A stretch of DNA of 53,295 nucleotides from an uncultured Oscillospiraceae bacterium (GCA_947627085.1 CANQUO010000001.1:1-53295), one strand, 5' to 3'. Positions 16,458-24,900 are shown, numbered from the stretch's first letter. Program-made: numbers and translations. Notes: generated by a model not told the origin, from the sequence alone.

Positions 16458-17381
16458 TTATTTTTGCGTATTCTGCTCGGCGCGGTATAGAGCGCACGCC
16501 GCTTTGAACCGGTCGATAAACCGCTCGGAGGCGCGTTTGGCGTCCGCCCTTTCCGGGTGCATCGCGTCGTAGGCGTGATAAAACCCCGGATACACGTCCA
16601 CCTCTGCCGGGACGCCGGCGGCCCGCAGGCGCCGGACATACTCCAACGTCTCGTCCCGGAAGGGCTCGATATCCCCGACGAAGGTGTAGCAGGGCGGCAG
16701 ACCGCTAAGGTCCTCCCTCCTTGACGGGGAGGCGTAGGCGGGAATCTCACCCTTATCCTTGAGGTCCCGCAGATAGAGCTTCCAGGCCAAGTGATTTCGC
16801 CTGGTGTCCCACATCTTTTCGTGGTTGTCACGGGAGGACTCGGTGTCGTAGCAGTCGAGCATCGGGTAGAGGGGCATCTGGAAGGCGATGTTCACCGAGC
16901 CCTTGTCCTTGGCGTACATGCAAAGCGCCGCCGCCAGCCCGCCGCCCGCGCTCTCGCCGCCCACCATGAGCTGGTCCGGCCTTATCCCCAGCGCCTTTGC
17001 GTGGTCCTTCATGTAGCAAAGCGCCGAGTGACAATCCAGGAGCGCGGCGGGATAGGGCCTTCTCAGGGACAGCGTGTAGGCGGGGGAGACCACCACCGCG
17101 CCGCCGAGGTTCACAAGGTCGACGGCCCTCGTCATATACGCCATCTCCGGCATACCCGTGACATAGCCCCCGCCGTGTATCCACAGCACCCCGGGCCGCT
17201 CCCCCTCCGCCGCCCCGGGCCTCAGTATAAGCAGCTTAAGCTTCTTGCCTGACGCCGGAATCTTGATATACTCCGCCCTCACGCCCTCCGGCCTATTTAA
17301 TGATATCATTCCTGTCACCCCGCTTATATAACCCCTGGCGTCAGTGATGACCCATTCAGGCATACGCTCCGCGCCGGTCAT
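16458..17381 (-). CDS. Alpha/beta hydrolase, HSL-type (family IV) esterase
   Basis: The 307-residue protein has the oxyanion motif HGGGY in LWIHGGGYVTG. It has the nucleophile elbow GESAGGG and the distal Asp and His in GDIEPFRDE and YPGFYHAYDAMHP. This is the full triad of hormone-sensitive-lipase-like esterases. No signal peptide is visible, so it should be cytoplasmic. The start overlaps the methyltransferase stop by 4 nt (ATGA), so both are translated from one transcript. Substrates are likely short-chain esters. Confidence 0.88.
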   Translation of the reverse strand: MTGAERMPEWVITDARGYISGVTGMISLNRPEGVRAEYIKIPASGKKLKLLILRPGAAEGERPGVLWIHGGGYVTGMPEMAYMTRAVDLVNLGGAVVVSPAYTLSLRRPYPAALLDCHSALCYMKDHAKALGIRPDQLMVGGESAGGGLAAALCMYAKDKGSVNIAFQMPLYPMLDCYDTESSRDNHEKMWDTRRNHLAWKLYLRDLKDKGEIPAYASPSRREDLSGLPPCYTFVGDIEPFRDETLEYVRRLRAAGVPAEVDVYPGFYHAYDAMHPERADAKRASERFIDRFKAACALYRAEQNTQK

Positions 17382-17812
17382 TTCGTCAGCCTGACGGTCA
17401 GAAAATCACCTCGTCGGCCGGCGGCGTCGCCGAATATATCCTTCATCAGATTCGTGTCCAGCTTCCACGAGCCCACAATGTAAATCGTACCATCGCCGCG
17501 AACCACACGCCTGCATTCGCGCTCGATCTCGCTCCAGACGGGTTGAATGTGAAAAAACGAATTATACAGCACGACGGTGTCAAAGGAGCTGTCGGGAAAA
17601 TCCATTTTGGCGGCGTCCATGATCTGAAAACGGATATTCGCCTGCTCGATCTGGCTGTTCAACCTGCTGTCGTCCAGGTCAATGCAGGTGACGCTTTTGG
17701 CAAACCGAGCCGCCGACAGTGAAAAATCCGCCGTGCCGCACGCGACCTCAAGGACGGTTTTGTTCTCAATATCTGAAATAAGCAGGTTTACGAGCCTGTC
17801 TGTTTTCTTCAT
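17378..17812 (-). CDS. Class I SAM-dependent methyltransferase
   Basis: The protein is 144 residues from ATG 17812. Motif I is VLEVACGTADFSLSAA, the acidic end of strand 2 is CIDLDDSRLN, and the later strand reads FDTVVLYNSFFHI, all typical of the Rossmann methyltransferase fold. A longer frame to 18004 exists, but a strong promoter lies at 17864-17892, so the shorter start is chosen. It is short for the family. The substrate is unknown. It is co-transcribed with the esterase. Confidence 0.75.
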   Translation of the reverse strand: MKKTDRLVNLLISDIENKTVLEVACGTADFSLSAARFAKSVTCIDLDDSRLNSQIEQANIRFQIMDAAKMDFPDSSFDTVVLYNSFFHIQPVWSEIERECRRVVRGDGTIYIVGSWKLDTNLMKDIFGDAAGRRGDFLTVRLTK

Positions 17813-17863
17813 AGCCGCACCCCAATTCTCCTGAACTGAATAAGCCTTTCGTTCGATAGTCAA

Positions 17864-17892
17864 GTTATACCATAATAAACGCAAAGCGTCAA
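17864..17892 (-). promoter_or_regulatory. Promoter of the methyltransferase-esterase operon
   Basis: On the minus strand TTGACG (17887-17892) and TATAAC (17864-17869) are separated by 17 bp. Confidence 0.75.
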
Positions 17893-17942
17893 CGGCCTTA
17901 CGGTGAGCTCTGTATACCTCCGCCGGCGTCAGGCCGTAAACG

Positions 17943-17975
17943 AACACCGTCCCCGCGTTTATCGGGGACGGTGTT
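17943..17975 (-). terminator. Strong hairpin below the superoxide dismutase gene
   Basis: A 13-bp stem (AACACCGTCCCCG with CGGGGACGGTGTT) lies about 50 nt after the dismutase stop. It lacks a clean T-run, so terminator function is uncertain. Confidence 0.5.
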
Positions 17976-18021
17976 TGCGGTAGATGCGCCGAGTCTGATA
18001 TCAAAAATCAGGACCTGCTTA

Positions 18022-18462
18022 TCAAATCCTGCTTATGACTCCGCAGGCGATTTTCTCTCTCGCGTTGCCGGACGGCTGGCTTTTGAAATCGTCCGGACCG
18101 GAATGTATCACGACGGTCCTGCCAAGTATCTCGTTCACTCTGAAGCGGTTCGTCAACACCCGGCAGTGCGCCCTGCCTCCGGCGCTCAGCAGCGGCGGAA
18201 GGTCCCCCGCGTGCTTCGGGTGCTCCGCGAAGCCCGGATCATAGTGCCCGCCGGTGTTTGGAAAGCCGGCGCCGCGGCAATCCCCGCCCTCATGGATGTG
18301 AAACGCGAAGAAGCCGGTATCCGTGTGGGGCAGGCCGTCTATATCCGCGGCTATAAGCGTTCCCCCGCAACGCGGGAAAAACCGGACCGTTCCGCGAATG
18401 TTCGGATATCCGTCACCTCCGTTGACGTGGGCAATGGCCGCAGGACTATTGCTTGTCGCCAT
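18022..18462 (-). CDS. sodC: Cu/Zn superoxide dismutase family protein
   Basis: The protein is 146 residues from ATG 18462, with GAGGTG 7 nt upstream. Copper ligands are seen in FAFHIHEG, GGHYDP and VVIHSGPDD. The zinc set is in AEHPKHAGDLPPL with the bridging His of GGHYDP. The disulfide cysteines appear as GGDC and IACGVI. All expected metal ligands are present. Neither this start nor the longer frame to 18597 gives a signal peptide or lipoprotein signal, although most bacterial members are exported. It may protect against superoxide in the cytoplasm, or the family member may have another role. Confidence 0.85.
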   Translation of the reverse strand: MATSNSPAAIAHVNGGDGYPNIRGTVRFFPRCGGTLIAADIDGLPHTDTGFFAFHIHEGGDCRGAGFPNTGGHYDPGFAEHPKHAGDLPPLLSAGGRAHCRVLTNRFRVNEILGRTVVIHSGPDDFKSQPSGNAREKIACGVISRI

Positions 18463-18649
18463 ATCGAGCACCTCTATCCATGCTACGCCGGGTCTGACCC
18501 TAATGTCAACGCCCCCGAGCGGCGGGTGAGGCAAAAGCGGGTCCCGCGATGAGAAAAAGGCCGGCGCGAATGGATGGGGTCGATCCGATATAAGCATAAA
18601 AAGCCTGTTTTTTGGAGGAGCGTATGGGACGGCTTTTATGAAACGTAGG

Positions 18650-19648
18650 TCAGGTTGATTGACGCTCTACGATTTGCGAATAGATCATGATCTTCCGGTT
18701 GATGTGCTCGCCTTGAAGGACGCTGTATACGTCCTTGGCCATGGTCAGGCTCAGGTCATAGAGCATATTGTCAAGGGATGTGAGGGTGGGGGTGCATATC
18801 TCGGTGTAGCTGGAGTTGTTGATACCGATCACCGCCACGTCCTCCGGTATCCTCAGGTCCATCTCCCTCAGAGCGCGAATACCGATTACCGCCAGCGGGT
18901 CCTCGGAGAAGATGATGCCCCGTATCTCCGGATGATGCTTAAGGAGGTCCTGCGTGGCCTGATAGGTTTCGGGAAGGCTGGTGCCGGACTCGATGACGAC
19001 CGGCGTTTTCCCCGGGCAATAACGCGCCATGCCCTCCTCAAATCCCTCCCGCTTCAGGAGGTTACTGGGGGTGTACTGGTTCACGATAAACGCCAGGTCC
19101 GTGCGGCCCTTGCCGGCCAGGAGCTTCACACAGTCGCAGACGCCCCCGCGCTCATCCGCGATGATGCCGTAGACGTTGGGCAGGTCCAGATAACCGTTGC
19201 AGATGAATACGGGTATGCTCGACAGGTGCTTTTTCAGGGCGCGTTTTATTGCCTCGGTCTGATAGATGGAGCCCATAAGCACCGCCGCGTCCACCTTCCG
19301 CTGCTGGAGCACCTGGATGGAGCGGAGCTGTTCCTCGTCCCCGGTACCCGTATTATATATGAGGCAGGAATACCCGTGACGGCTAAGCTCCCGCTGGAGA
19401 TAGAATATCCCGTCCGTGTGATGTGTGGTGCGGATGTCCGAGATCAGCACGCCGATCATCCGGGAGGACTGGGTCACAAGGGACCTGGCGGTCTCGTTCG
19501 GAGTGTAGCTGTACTCCTCCAGCAGCTTCTTTATCTTGGTCCGCGTGGCTTTTTTTACATTCGGCTGGTCGTTTACAACCCGGGAAACGGTGCTGGGCGA
19601 CACCTGAGCCATCCGGGCAATGTCGTAGATCGTAACTTTCGTCGGCAC
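18650..19648 (-). CDS. LacI-family transcriptional regulator
   Basis: The 332-residue protein starts at GTG 19648 with AGGAG 7 nt upstream. The N-terminal LacI helix-turn-helix and hinge read TIYDIARMAQVSPSTVSRVVNDQPNVKKATR and YTPNETARSL. The sugar-binding-protein-like domain follows (IGVLISDIR to PTLTSLDNMLYDL). The gene is divergent from the catabolic cluster. Two LacI-type palindromes, near its own promoter (19733) and ahead of the reductase gene (20238), suggest it represses that cluster until a pathway compound binds. The effector is unknown. Confidence 0.9.
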   Translation of the reverse strand: MPTKVTIYDIARMAQVSPSTVSRVVNDQPNVKKATRTKIKKLLEEYSYTPNETARSLVTQSSRMIGVLISDIRTTHHTDGIFYLQRELSRHGYSCLIYNTGTGDEEQLRSIQVLQQRKVDAAVLMGSIYQTEAIKRALKKHLSSIPVFICNGYLDLPNVYGIIADERGGVCDCVKLLAGKGRTDLAFIVNQYTPSNLLKREGFEEGMARYCPGKTPVVIESGTSLPETYQATQDLLKHHPEIRGIIFSEDPLAVIGIRALREMDLRIPEDVAVIGINNSSYTEICTPTLTSLDNMLYDLSLTMAKDVYSVLQGEHINRKIMIYSQIVERQST

Positions 19649-19682
19649 GGCAGTCTCCTGATTTCATAAGATTATATAATAT

Positions 19683-19710
19683 AGTCTACCTATTTTCGAA
19701 TAAAAGTCAA
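19683..19710 (-). promoter_or_regulatory. Probable promoter of the LacI-family gene
   Basis: On the minus strand TTGACT (19705-19710) and TAGACT (19683-19688) are separated by 16 bp. Confidence 0.5.
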
Positions 19711-19732
19711 GGGACCATGAAACAAATAATAT

Positions 19733-19746
19733 TGACATCGATTGCA
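19733..19746. promoter_or_regulatory. Candidate LacI-family operator O1
   Basis: TGACATCGATTGCA is a near-palindrome with a central CG, identical at 11 of 14 positions to O2. It lies between the two divergent promoters. Confidence 0.5.
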
Positions 19747-19754
19747 AAAAATTG

Positions 19755-19782
19755 TTGACATTTCCGATATCTATGTTAAAAT
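19755..19782 (+). promoter_or_regulatory. Promoter of the catabolic cluster, part A
   Basis: TTGACA (19755-19760) and TAAAAT (19777-19782) are separated by 16 bp. Operator O1 lies just upstream of the -35 box. Confidence 0.7.
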
Positions 19783-19838
19783 GGTTGTATTCAGGGAGGG
19801 CTTGCTCCCGGAAAATAATCATGGCGGAGGTCGAGAGC

Positions 19839-20189
19839 TTGATAAGACACAGCGGAGACCGGAAAGTGGAGAGGTTTGAACACAAGTTCGGCGCCGACGG
19901 GTTCATAACGGTCCGCAACCTGATCTGCTCGGACGGGGAGCTCAACGGAAAGGGGCGTGTATTCGCCCACACCACCGTCGCTCCGGGGAGCGGAATCGGC
20001 TACCATATCCACACCGGAGACACGGAAATCTACTATATTCTCAGCGGTCGCGGGGAGTACAGCGACAACGGCGCCATATGCCAGGTGGGGCCGGGCGATG
20101 TTACCGTCACGCCCTCCGGGCAGGGCCACGCGATAAAGTGTCTGGGGGAGGAGCCTCTGGAGATCATCGCGCTCATTCTGTACGCGTAA
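19839..20189 (+). CDS. Single-domain cupin protein
   Basis: The protein is 116 residues starting at TTG 19839, which has GGAGG exactly 8 nt upstream. The alternative ATG 19821 adds six residues and has no good site. Cupin motif 1 is GSGIGYHIHTGDTEIYYILSGRGEYSDNG and motif 2 is VGPGDVTVTPSGQGHAIKC. The metal-binding His and Glu residues are present (HIH, E, H). Cupins of this small type bind metal and may act as isomerases, dioxygenases or binding proteins. It is the first gene under the LacI-controlled promoter. Its substrate is unknown. Confidence 0.85.
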   Translation: MIRHSGDRKVERFEHKFGADGFITVRNLICSDGELNGKGRVFAHTTVAPGSGIGYHIHTGDTEIYYILSGRGEYSDNGAICQVGPGDVTVTPSGQGHAIKCLGEEPLEIIALILYA

Positions 20190-20237
20190 ACCGCCGCGCG
20201 CGCCGCGAAAAAGGGGGCGAGAGCTTTTTGCTTTAAA

Positions 20238-20251
20238 TGCAACCGATTGCA
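20238..20251. promoter_or_regulatory. Candidate LacI-family operator O2
   Basis: TGCAACCGATTGCA is a near-perfect 14-bp palindrome with the central CG typical of LacI/GalR sites. It lies 60 bp before the reductase start and overlaps a possible weak -35 box (TTGCAC). Confidence 0.65.
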
Positions 20252-20311
20252 CTAAATGTGGAAAACCATCATAAATTTGGAAACTAAATAAAATGAGAAG
20301 AGACAGAAAAT

Positions 20312-21238
20312 ATGAATGTAACGATTCTGGGAGCGGGCGCGATGGGGATGCTTTTCGGCGGATACCTGTCGCGAAGGAACCGGGTTTGGCTTGTGGATGT
20401 CGACAGGGCGAGGGTGGACGAGATAAACGCCGAGGGCGTCACCGTCCGGGAGGCCGACGGCGCGCGGGAACGGTTTGATCCGGTGGCCGTGACGGGCTCG
20501 GATGGGCTCGGGCAGATGGATATCGTCGTCGTGTTCGTGAAATCAATGTACACCGCCGCGGCGCTCGAAGCGAACAAAGGCATAATCGGCCCCGATACAT
20601 ATCTGATGACGCTTCAGAACGGCGCGGGGCACGAGAAGGCGCTCCGGCCCTTCGCCGACGACAGCCACATCATAATCGGTACCACCCAGCACAACGCGTC
20701 GCTCCTCGGTCCGGCGGAGACGTATCACGGCGGGAGCGGCATCACATCCCTGGGACTTCTCTCCGGGGAGACGGGAGCTCTGGAGCACATAGCCGGCAAT
20801 CTCAGCTCCTGCGGGCTTGACTGCCGGATCGCCGAGAATATACGCCGGGAGGTCTGGACAAAGCTCTTCACGAACTCCTCCGCCAGCGCCCTTACGGCGA
20901 TACTTCAGACGCCGCTGGAGTATCTGGCGCAAGACCCCTGGGCCAAAGAGCTTATGGAGCGGCTGTGCCGGGAGGCCGTGGCCGTGGCCAACGCGGACTG
21001 CGGCGGGGGCTTTGACGAGGACGAGGTAGTCCGCGCGGTGACGGCGGTCTGCAACGGAGCGAAAAACGGATATACTTCCATCTACGCCGACATAAAAAGC
21101 GGACGGAGGACGGAGGTCGGCTCCATAAGCGGCGCGGTAGTGGAGGCGGCCAAACGCGCGAACGTGCCCGCGCCGTGCCACGAGACGGTCGCGGCGCTCA
21201 TACACGCGCTGGAGGACCGGGGCGCGCCGGGAACATGA
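20312..21238 (+). CDS. Ketopantoate reductase-family (ApbA/PanE) oxidoreductase
   Basis: The 308-residue protein has the N-terminal NADP-binding motif ILGAGAMGMLFGGYLS. The family signature LQNGAGHEKAL follows, then the catalytic Lys region REVWTKLFTNSSASALTAIL and the C-terminal helical domain. True ketopantoate reductases make pantoate for coenzyme A. Here the gene sits in a LacI-controlled catabolic cluster with no pantothenate genes, so a related 2-keto acid reduction or 2-hydroxy acid oxidation is more likely. An operator palindrome lies 60 bp upstream. Confidence 0.85.
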   Translation: MNVTILGAGAMGMLFGGYLSRRNRVWLVDVDRARVDEINAEGVTVREADGARERFDPVAVTGSDGLGQMDIVVVFVKSMYTAAALEANKGIIGPDTYLMTLQNGAGHEKALRPFADDSHIIIGTTQHNASLLGPAETYHGGSGITSLGLLSGETGALEHIAGNLSSCGLDCRIAENIRREVWTKLFTNSSASALTAILQTPLEYLAQDPWAKELMERLCREAVAVANADCGGGFDEDEVVRAVTAVCNGAKNGYTSIYADIKSGRRTEVGSISGAVVEAAKRANVPAPCHETVAALIHALEDRGAPGT

Positions 21239-21259
21239 AAGGACAGGAGAGGATCGAAT

Positions 21260-21997
21260 ATGCAAAAATACGATTGGACGGCGGGAGCGCCGGCCCGCAG
21301 GCCGGAAAGCCTGCCGCCGAAGGTCTATGAGCTGGGAGTTTTGAGGGTGGTGGACCTGACAAAGGTACTCGATCCCGCCACGGAGACCCGGCGGTGCCGG
21401 CTGTGGCGGTACAACACGGGAGGTCCCATACCGGACTTCCACACCATCATGGACCTGACGAGCCACCTGGGCACACACTGCGAGTGCCCCTACCACCACA
21501 GCGAGGACTGGCCAAGCGTAGCGGAGCTCCCGCTGACGAGCTTCATGGGCCGGGGAAGGTACGTGACGCTGGCGGGTCCCGGGCCGGGTGAGCTCATCAC
21601 CCCGGAGACCCTGGAAAAGGAGGCCGGGGACACACAGCCGGGAGATGTGCTCATACTGGATTCCCCCTACCGGATACCGCCCTTCACGCCCATGACGAAC
21701 ACCCCCGAGGACAGGCGCCTCAAGGTCAACGGCGGCACTGCCCGCTGGCTTCTGGAGCGCGGCGTCAAGGCCGTGGGCTTTGGGGACGGCGTGACCATCG
21801 AGGACTGCGAGGAGAACGTAAAGCCCTTCCACGACGTGCTCATGGCGGAAAACCGCACTTTCCTGGAGGTGCTGCAGAACCTGGAGCTCCTGAAGAGCCG
21901 CGTGTTCTTCATATCCTTCGCGCCAATGCCCATCGTGGGCCTCGATTCCTGCCCCGTCCGGGTCTACGCCATCGAGGGACTGGAAGGATTTTGCTGA
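21260..21997 (+). CDS. Cyclase-family protein (kynurenine formamidase-like hydrolase)
   Basis: The 245-residue protein has the metal site SHLGTHCECPYHH, which fits the family motif HxGTHxDxPxH except that Asp is replaced by Glu. Other family traits are VDLTKVLDPAT near the start and VKAVGFGDGVTIED. Members are metal-dependent hydrolases that open amides or cyclic esters, such as kynurenine formamidase KynB. The gene follows the reductase by 21 nt in the same operon. Tryptophan catabolism genes are absent, so the substrate is probably another amide or lactone. Confidence 0.82.
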   Translation: MQKYDWTAGAPARRPESLPPKVYELGVLRVVDLTKVLDPATETRRCRLWRYNTGGPIPDFHTIMDLTSHLGTHCECPYHHSEDWPSVAELPLTSFMGRGRYVTLAGPGPGELITPETLEKEAGDTQPGDVLILDSPYRIPPFTPMTNTPEDRRLKVNGGTARWLLERGVKAVGFGDGVTIEDCEENVKPFHDVLMAENRTFLEVLQNLELLKSRVFFISFAPMPIVGLDSCPVRVYAIEGLEGFC

Positions 21998-22039
21998 AAT
22001 TTTGTAAATACATTTAATTAACTTAAAGGAGGAAGACCC

Positions 22040-22999
22040 ATGAGCGAACCTGTATCGTTGAAAAACCGTACCACACTGAAGGAGCTTCTGGAGAAGGAGC
22101 AGCTTTTCGTGCCATGCGTCTGGGACTGCATGTCCACGAAGGTGGCGGAGCTGGCGGGCTTCAAGGCCGTATTGCTCAGCAGCGCGTGCCTGTCGTACAG
22201 CATGATCGGTATGCCCGACATCGGCCTCATCACCGCCGACGAGCTGGTGGCCGCCACGGAGCGCATCTCCAACACCACCAAGCTCCCGCTCATCATCGAC
22301 GCGGACGAGGGCTACGGAGACAGCCCCCTGAACGTCTACCGCACCTGCCAGCGTCTGGCGAAGGCGGGCGCCATGGCCATAACCATCGACGACACCACCT
22401 CCATTCGGGGATTGGAGAGGGCCTACGCCGGCGGGGCGACGTACTATTCAAACTCTGACTCTGAGGAAAACAAGCTCAATACACGCATCTGCTCCGCCGA
22501 CGAGCTGTGCGCCAAGATCAAGGCCGCCGTGGCGGGAGTTGAGGGCACGGACTGCATCATCATCGCCCGTACCGCCGCCAAGCGCATCTATGGCCTTGAC
22601 GACGCCATCGAGCGTATGGCCAGATGCGCCGAGCTCGGCGCGCACATGACCATGGTGCTGAACATCGGCAGCCTTGAGGAGTGCGTCAGGATAAACGAGC
22701 GCATCCCCGGCTGGAAGATGTTCCCGGACGTCTACTCCGTGAACGGCGAGCCGGTGGTGAAGCTGGAGGACATCGCGGCCCTGGGCTTCAATCTTGTCAC
22801 CTGCCACTTCTTGGAGAAGGGCGCCATGTGGGGCATGATGGACTACGCCATACACACCATGGCCGACAAGAGCACCGCATATTCCGACGCCCACGACATG
22901 GGCGGGACCTTTGAGCACGGGTGGATGGGCGTCCAGCTGGCGCTCTCCGAGTTCCCCAAGTGGTTCGCGCTGGAGGACGAGTTCAACAACGTGAAATGA
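22040..22999 (+). CDS. Isocitrate lyase/PEP mutase family protein, paralogue 1
   Basis: The 319-residue TIM-barrel protein has FVPCVWDCMSTKVAELAGFKA, then GMPDIGL, the metal-binding IIDADEGYGDSPLNVYRT, then AITIDDTTSIRGLERA and CIIIARTAAKR. The family cleaves or forms C-C or P-C bonds of 2-hydroxy or 2-keto carboxylates with Mg2+. The catalytic KxCGH loop of isocitrate and methylisocitrate lyases is absent; at that place all three paralogues have IRGxER. Paralogue 1 has an extra insert after it, SNSDSEENKLN. AAAGGAGG precedes ATG 22040. It is the first of three tandem copies. Confidence 0.85.
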   Translation: MSEPVSLKNRTTLKELLEKEQLFVPCVWDCMSTKVAELAGFKAVLLSSACLSYSMIGMPDIGLITADELVAATERISNTTKLPLIIDADEGYGDSPLNVYRTCQRLAKAGAMAITIDDTTSIRGLERAYAGGATYYSNSDSEENKLNTRICSADELCAKIKAAVAGVEGTDCIIIARTAAKRIYGLDDAIERMARCAELGAHMTMVLNIGSLEECVRINERIPGWKMFPDVYSVNGEPVVKLEDIAALGFNLVTCHFLEKGAMWGMMDYAIHTMADKSTAYSDAHDMGGTFEHGWMGVQLALSEFPKWFALEDEFNNVK

Positions 23000-23043
23000 C
23001 CGGACGGAGCCGGTATCAAAAAATGAGGAAGTGAGATATAGAT

Positions 23044-23949
23044 ATGCTTATGAAAAACGAGAACAACCTGCGCCGGTTGCTCTCCGAGGGGTATGTCGTC
23101 GCCCCGTGCGTCTACGACTGTCTCTCAGCGCGCTCGGCCATGCTGTGCGGCTTCAAGGCGCTTATGCTCAGCGGGTGCGCTTTGGCGTGGAGCGCCGTGG
23201 GGGTGCCGGACATCGGCCTTATGACGGTGGACGAGCTCATAGCCGCCGTGGACAGGATCACCGCGTCCTGCCCCCTTCCGCTCATCGTTGACGCGGATGA
23301 GGGCTACGGCGAGAGTCCGCTGAACACCTACCGCATGACCGCGCGGCTCATAAGGGCCGGGGCGGCCGGCATGACCCTTGACGACTCCGCGGGTATCCGG
23401 GGCTACGAGCGGCTTTTGGCTCACAGTCCCCACCCGGTGATGGACGAGGACGTATGGCTTGCCAAGGTCAGGGCCGCCAGGGCCGCCATAGACGCCCAGG
23501 GCTCCGACTTCCTGCTCATCGCGCGGACCATCGTCAAGGTCTCCGGCGGGATCGACGCGGCCATAGACAGGTGCAAAAAGGCCGTCGCGGCCGGAGCCGA
23601 TATGACGCTTGTCATCGGGCTTAACAATATGGCCGACTGCGAGAGGATATCCCGGGAGGTCCCGGGGTGGAAGATGTACCCGGACATCACCACCACGAAC
23701 GGCAAGGCCGACGTGGACGTGAAGGACATAGTGCCGTTGGGCTTCAACCTCATCACCATGCATTACGCCGAGTACGGCGCCATGTGGGGCATGATGTACT
23801 ATGGCCGGGAGAACTTCAAAAACGAGAACACCGTCTTTTCCGACACCCACGCCATGGGCGGCCTGACCATGCCGGAGAGGATGGAACAGCTCGCGATGGA
23901 CTACCGTGAGTGGCTGGCGCTGGAGAGGCGCTGCCTCGGGGAAGAATAG
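23044..23949 (+). CDS. Isocitrate lyase/PEP mutase family protein, paralogue 2
   Basis: The 301-residue protein has VAPCVYDCLSARSAMLCGFKA, GVPDIGL, LIVDADEGYGESPLNTYRM, MTLDDSAGIRGYERL, LLIARTIVK and PGWKMYPDI, the same order as its neighbours. IRGYER again replaces the KxCGH loop of the classic lyases. It differs most at the C-terminus (FSDTHAMGGLTMPERMEQL). It lies 44 nt after paralogue 1 and 9 nt before paralogue 3. Different sequences suggest separate substrates or a hetero-oligomer; neither can be decided here. Confidence 0.85.
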   Translation: MLMKNENNLRRLLSEGYVVAPCVYDCLSARSAMLCGFKALMLSGCALAWSAVGVPDIGLMTVDELIAAVDRITASCPLPLIVDADEGYGESPLNTYRMTARLIRAGAAGMTLDDSAGIRGYERLLAHSPHPVMDEDVWLAKVRAARAAIDAQGSDFLLIARTIVKVSGGIDAAIDRCKKAVAAGADMTLVIGLNNMADCERISREVPGWKMYPDITTTNGKADVDVKDIVPLGFNLITMHYAEYGAMWGMMYYGRENFKNENTVFSDTHAMGGLTMPERMEQLAMDYREWLALERRCLGEE

Positions 23950-23958
23950 GAGGGACCC

Positions 23959-24879
23959 ATGGAGAAGCTGACGACACTTGAGAAGCTCGCCACGAGCGAA
24001 CAGCTCTTCGTCCCCTGCGTGTGGGACTGCATGTCCGCAAAGGCCGCGGAGCTCACCGGCTTTAAGGCCATGCTCCTGAGCACCGCGGCGGTGAGCTACA
24101 GCCTGATAGGACGCCCGGATATCGGCCTTATCAGCGTGACCGAGATGGTCAGAGCCTGCGACAACATAGCCGATTATTCAAGCCTTCCCGTGATAGTTGA
24201 CGGGGACGAGGGCTTCGGCGACAGTCCGGCCAACGTCTACCGCACGTGCCGCCTGTTCGCCAAGGCCGGAGCCAAGGCCATAACCATAGACGATCAGACG
24301 GGCATCCGGGGCTATGAGCGCTCCGTGGAGCAGGGCCCGGAGGCATGCCCCGTGGTGGACCGGGAGCTCTATCTTGCGAAGATAGCCGCCGCTGTCGAGG
24401 CCCTTCGGGACACGGACTGCGCCCTCATTGCCAGGACCTGCGCCAAGACGAGGCTGGGCTTTGACGAGGCGCTGGAGCGCCTGCGGGCGGCAACGGAGCT
24501 GGGGGCAAGAATAACCATGATGATCGGTTTGTGCTCCCTGGAGGAGTGCAGAAAGATCGCCGCGGCGATCCCGGGGATAAAGATGTACCCGGACGTGGTA
24601 TCCCGGAACGGGGTCCCCGACGTGGAGCTTTCCGATATAGACGCCCTGGGGTTCAAGCTGGTTTCCATGCACTACCTTGAGAAGGGCGCGATGTACGGGA
24701 TGCTGGACTACGGCAGGAATAATATCGCCGCCAAAAACACCGTATATTCCGACGACCACGACATGGGTGGCATGACGGGCCGGGAGATATGGGACAGCTG
24801 TACCTACGGCCACCGGTGGTGGTTCGACCTGGAGAAAAGATGTCATGACGCCGGCCGCGCCGCGTCCGGTGGAAAATAA
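23959..24879 (+). CDS. Isocitrate lyase/PEP mutase family protein, paralogue 3
   Basis: The 306-residue protein has FVPCVWDCMSAKAAELTGFKA, GRPDIGL, VIVDGDEGFGDSPANVYRT, ITIDDQTGIRGYERS, CALIARTCAK and PGIKMYPDV. The usual DADxGYG is DGDEGFG here, a variation at the metal site. IRGYER replaces the KxCGH loop. It is closest in its first 50 residues to paralogue 1. The lipoprotein gene of the transporter starts 21 nt later, so uptake and enzymes are made together. Confidence 0.85.
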   Translation: MEKLTTLEKLATSEQLFVPCVWDCMSAKAAELTGFKAMLLSTAAVSYSLIGRPDIGLISVTEMVRACDNIADYSSLPVIVDGDEGFGDSPANVYRTCRLFAKAGAKAITIDDQTGIRGYERSVEQGPEACPVVDRELYLAKIAAAVEALRDTDCALIARTCAKTRLGFDEALERLRAATELGARITMMIGLCSLEECRKIAAAIPGIKMYPDVVSRNGVPDVELSDIDALGFKLVSMHYLEKGAMYGMLDYGRNNIAAKNTVYSDDHDMGGMTGREIWDSCTYGHRWWFDLEKRCHDAGRAASGGK

Positions 24880-24900
24880 ACAGAAAAGAGGAGAAAAATC

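Noticed and set aside
20312..21238. Pantothenate biosynthesis gene panE
   Set aside because: No other pantothenate gene is present and the gene lies in a LacI-linked catabolic operon, so only the family name is given.
20543..21832. 429-codon minus-strand open frame
   Set aside because: It is antisense to the reductase and cyclase genes and has a low-complexity Arg/His-rich product with no recognisable motif.
22040..24879. Glyoxylate or methylcitrate cycle lyases
   Set aside because: The KxCGH catalytic loop is missing in all three and no malate synthase or methylcitrate synthase is nearby.
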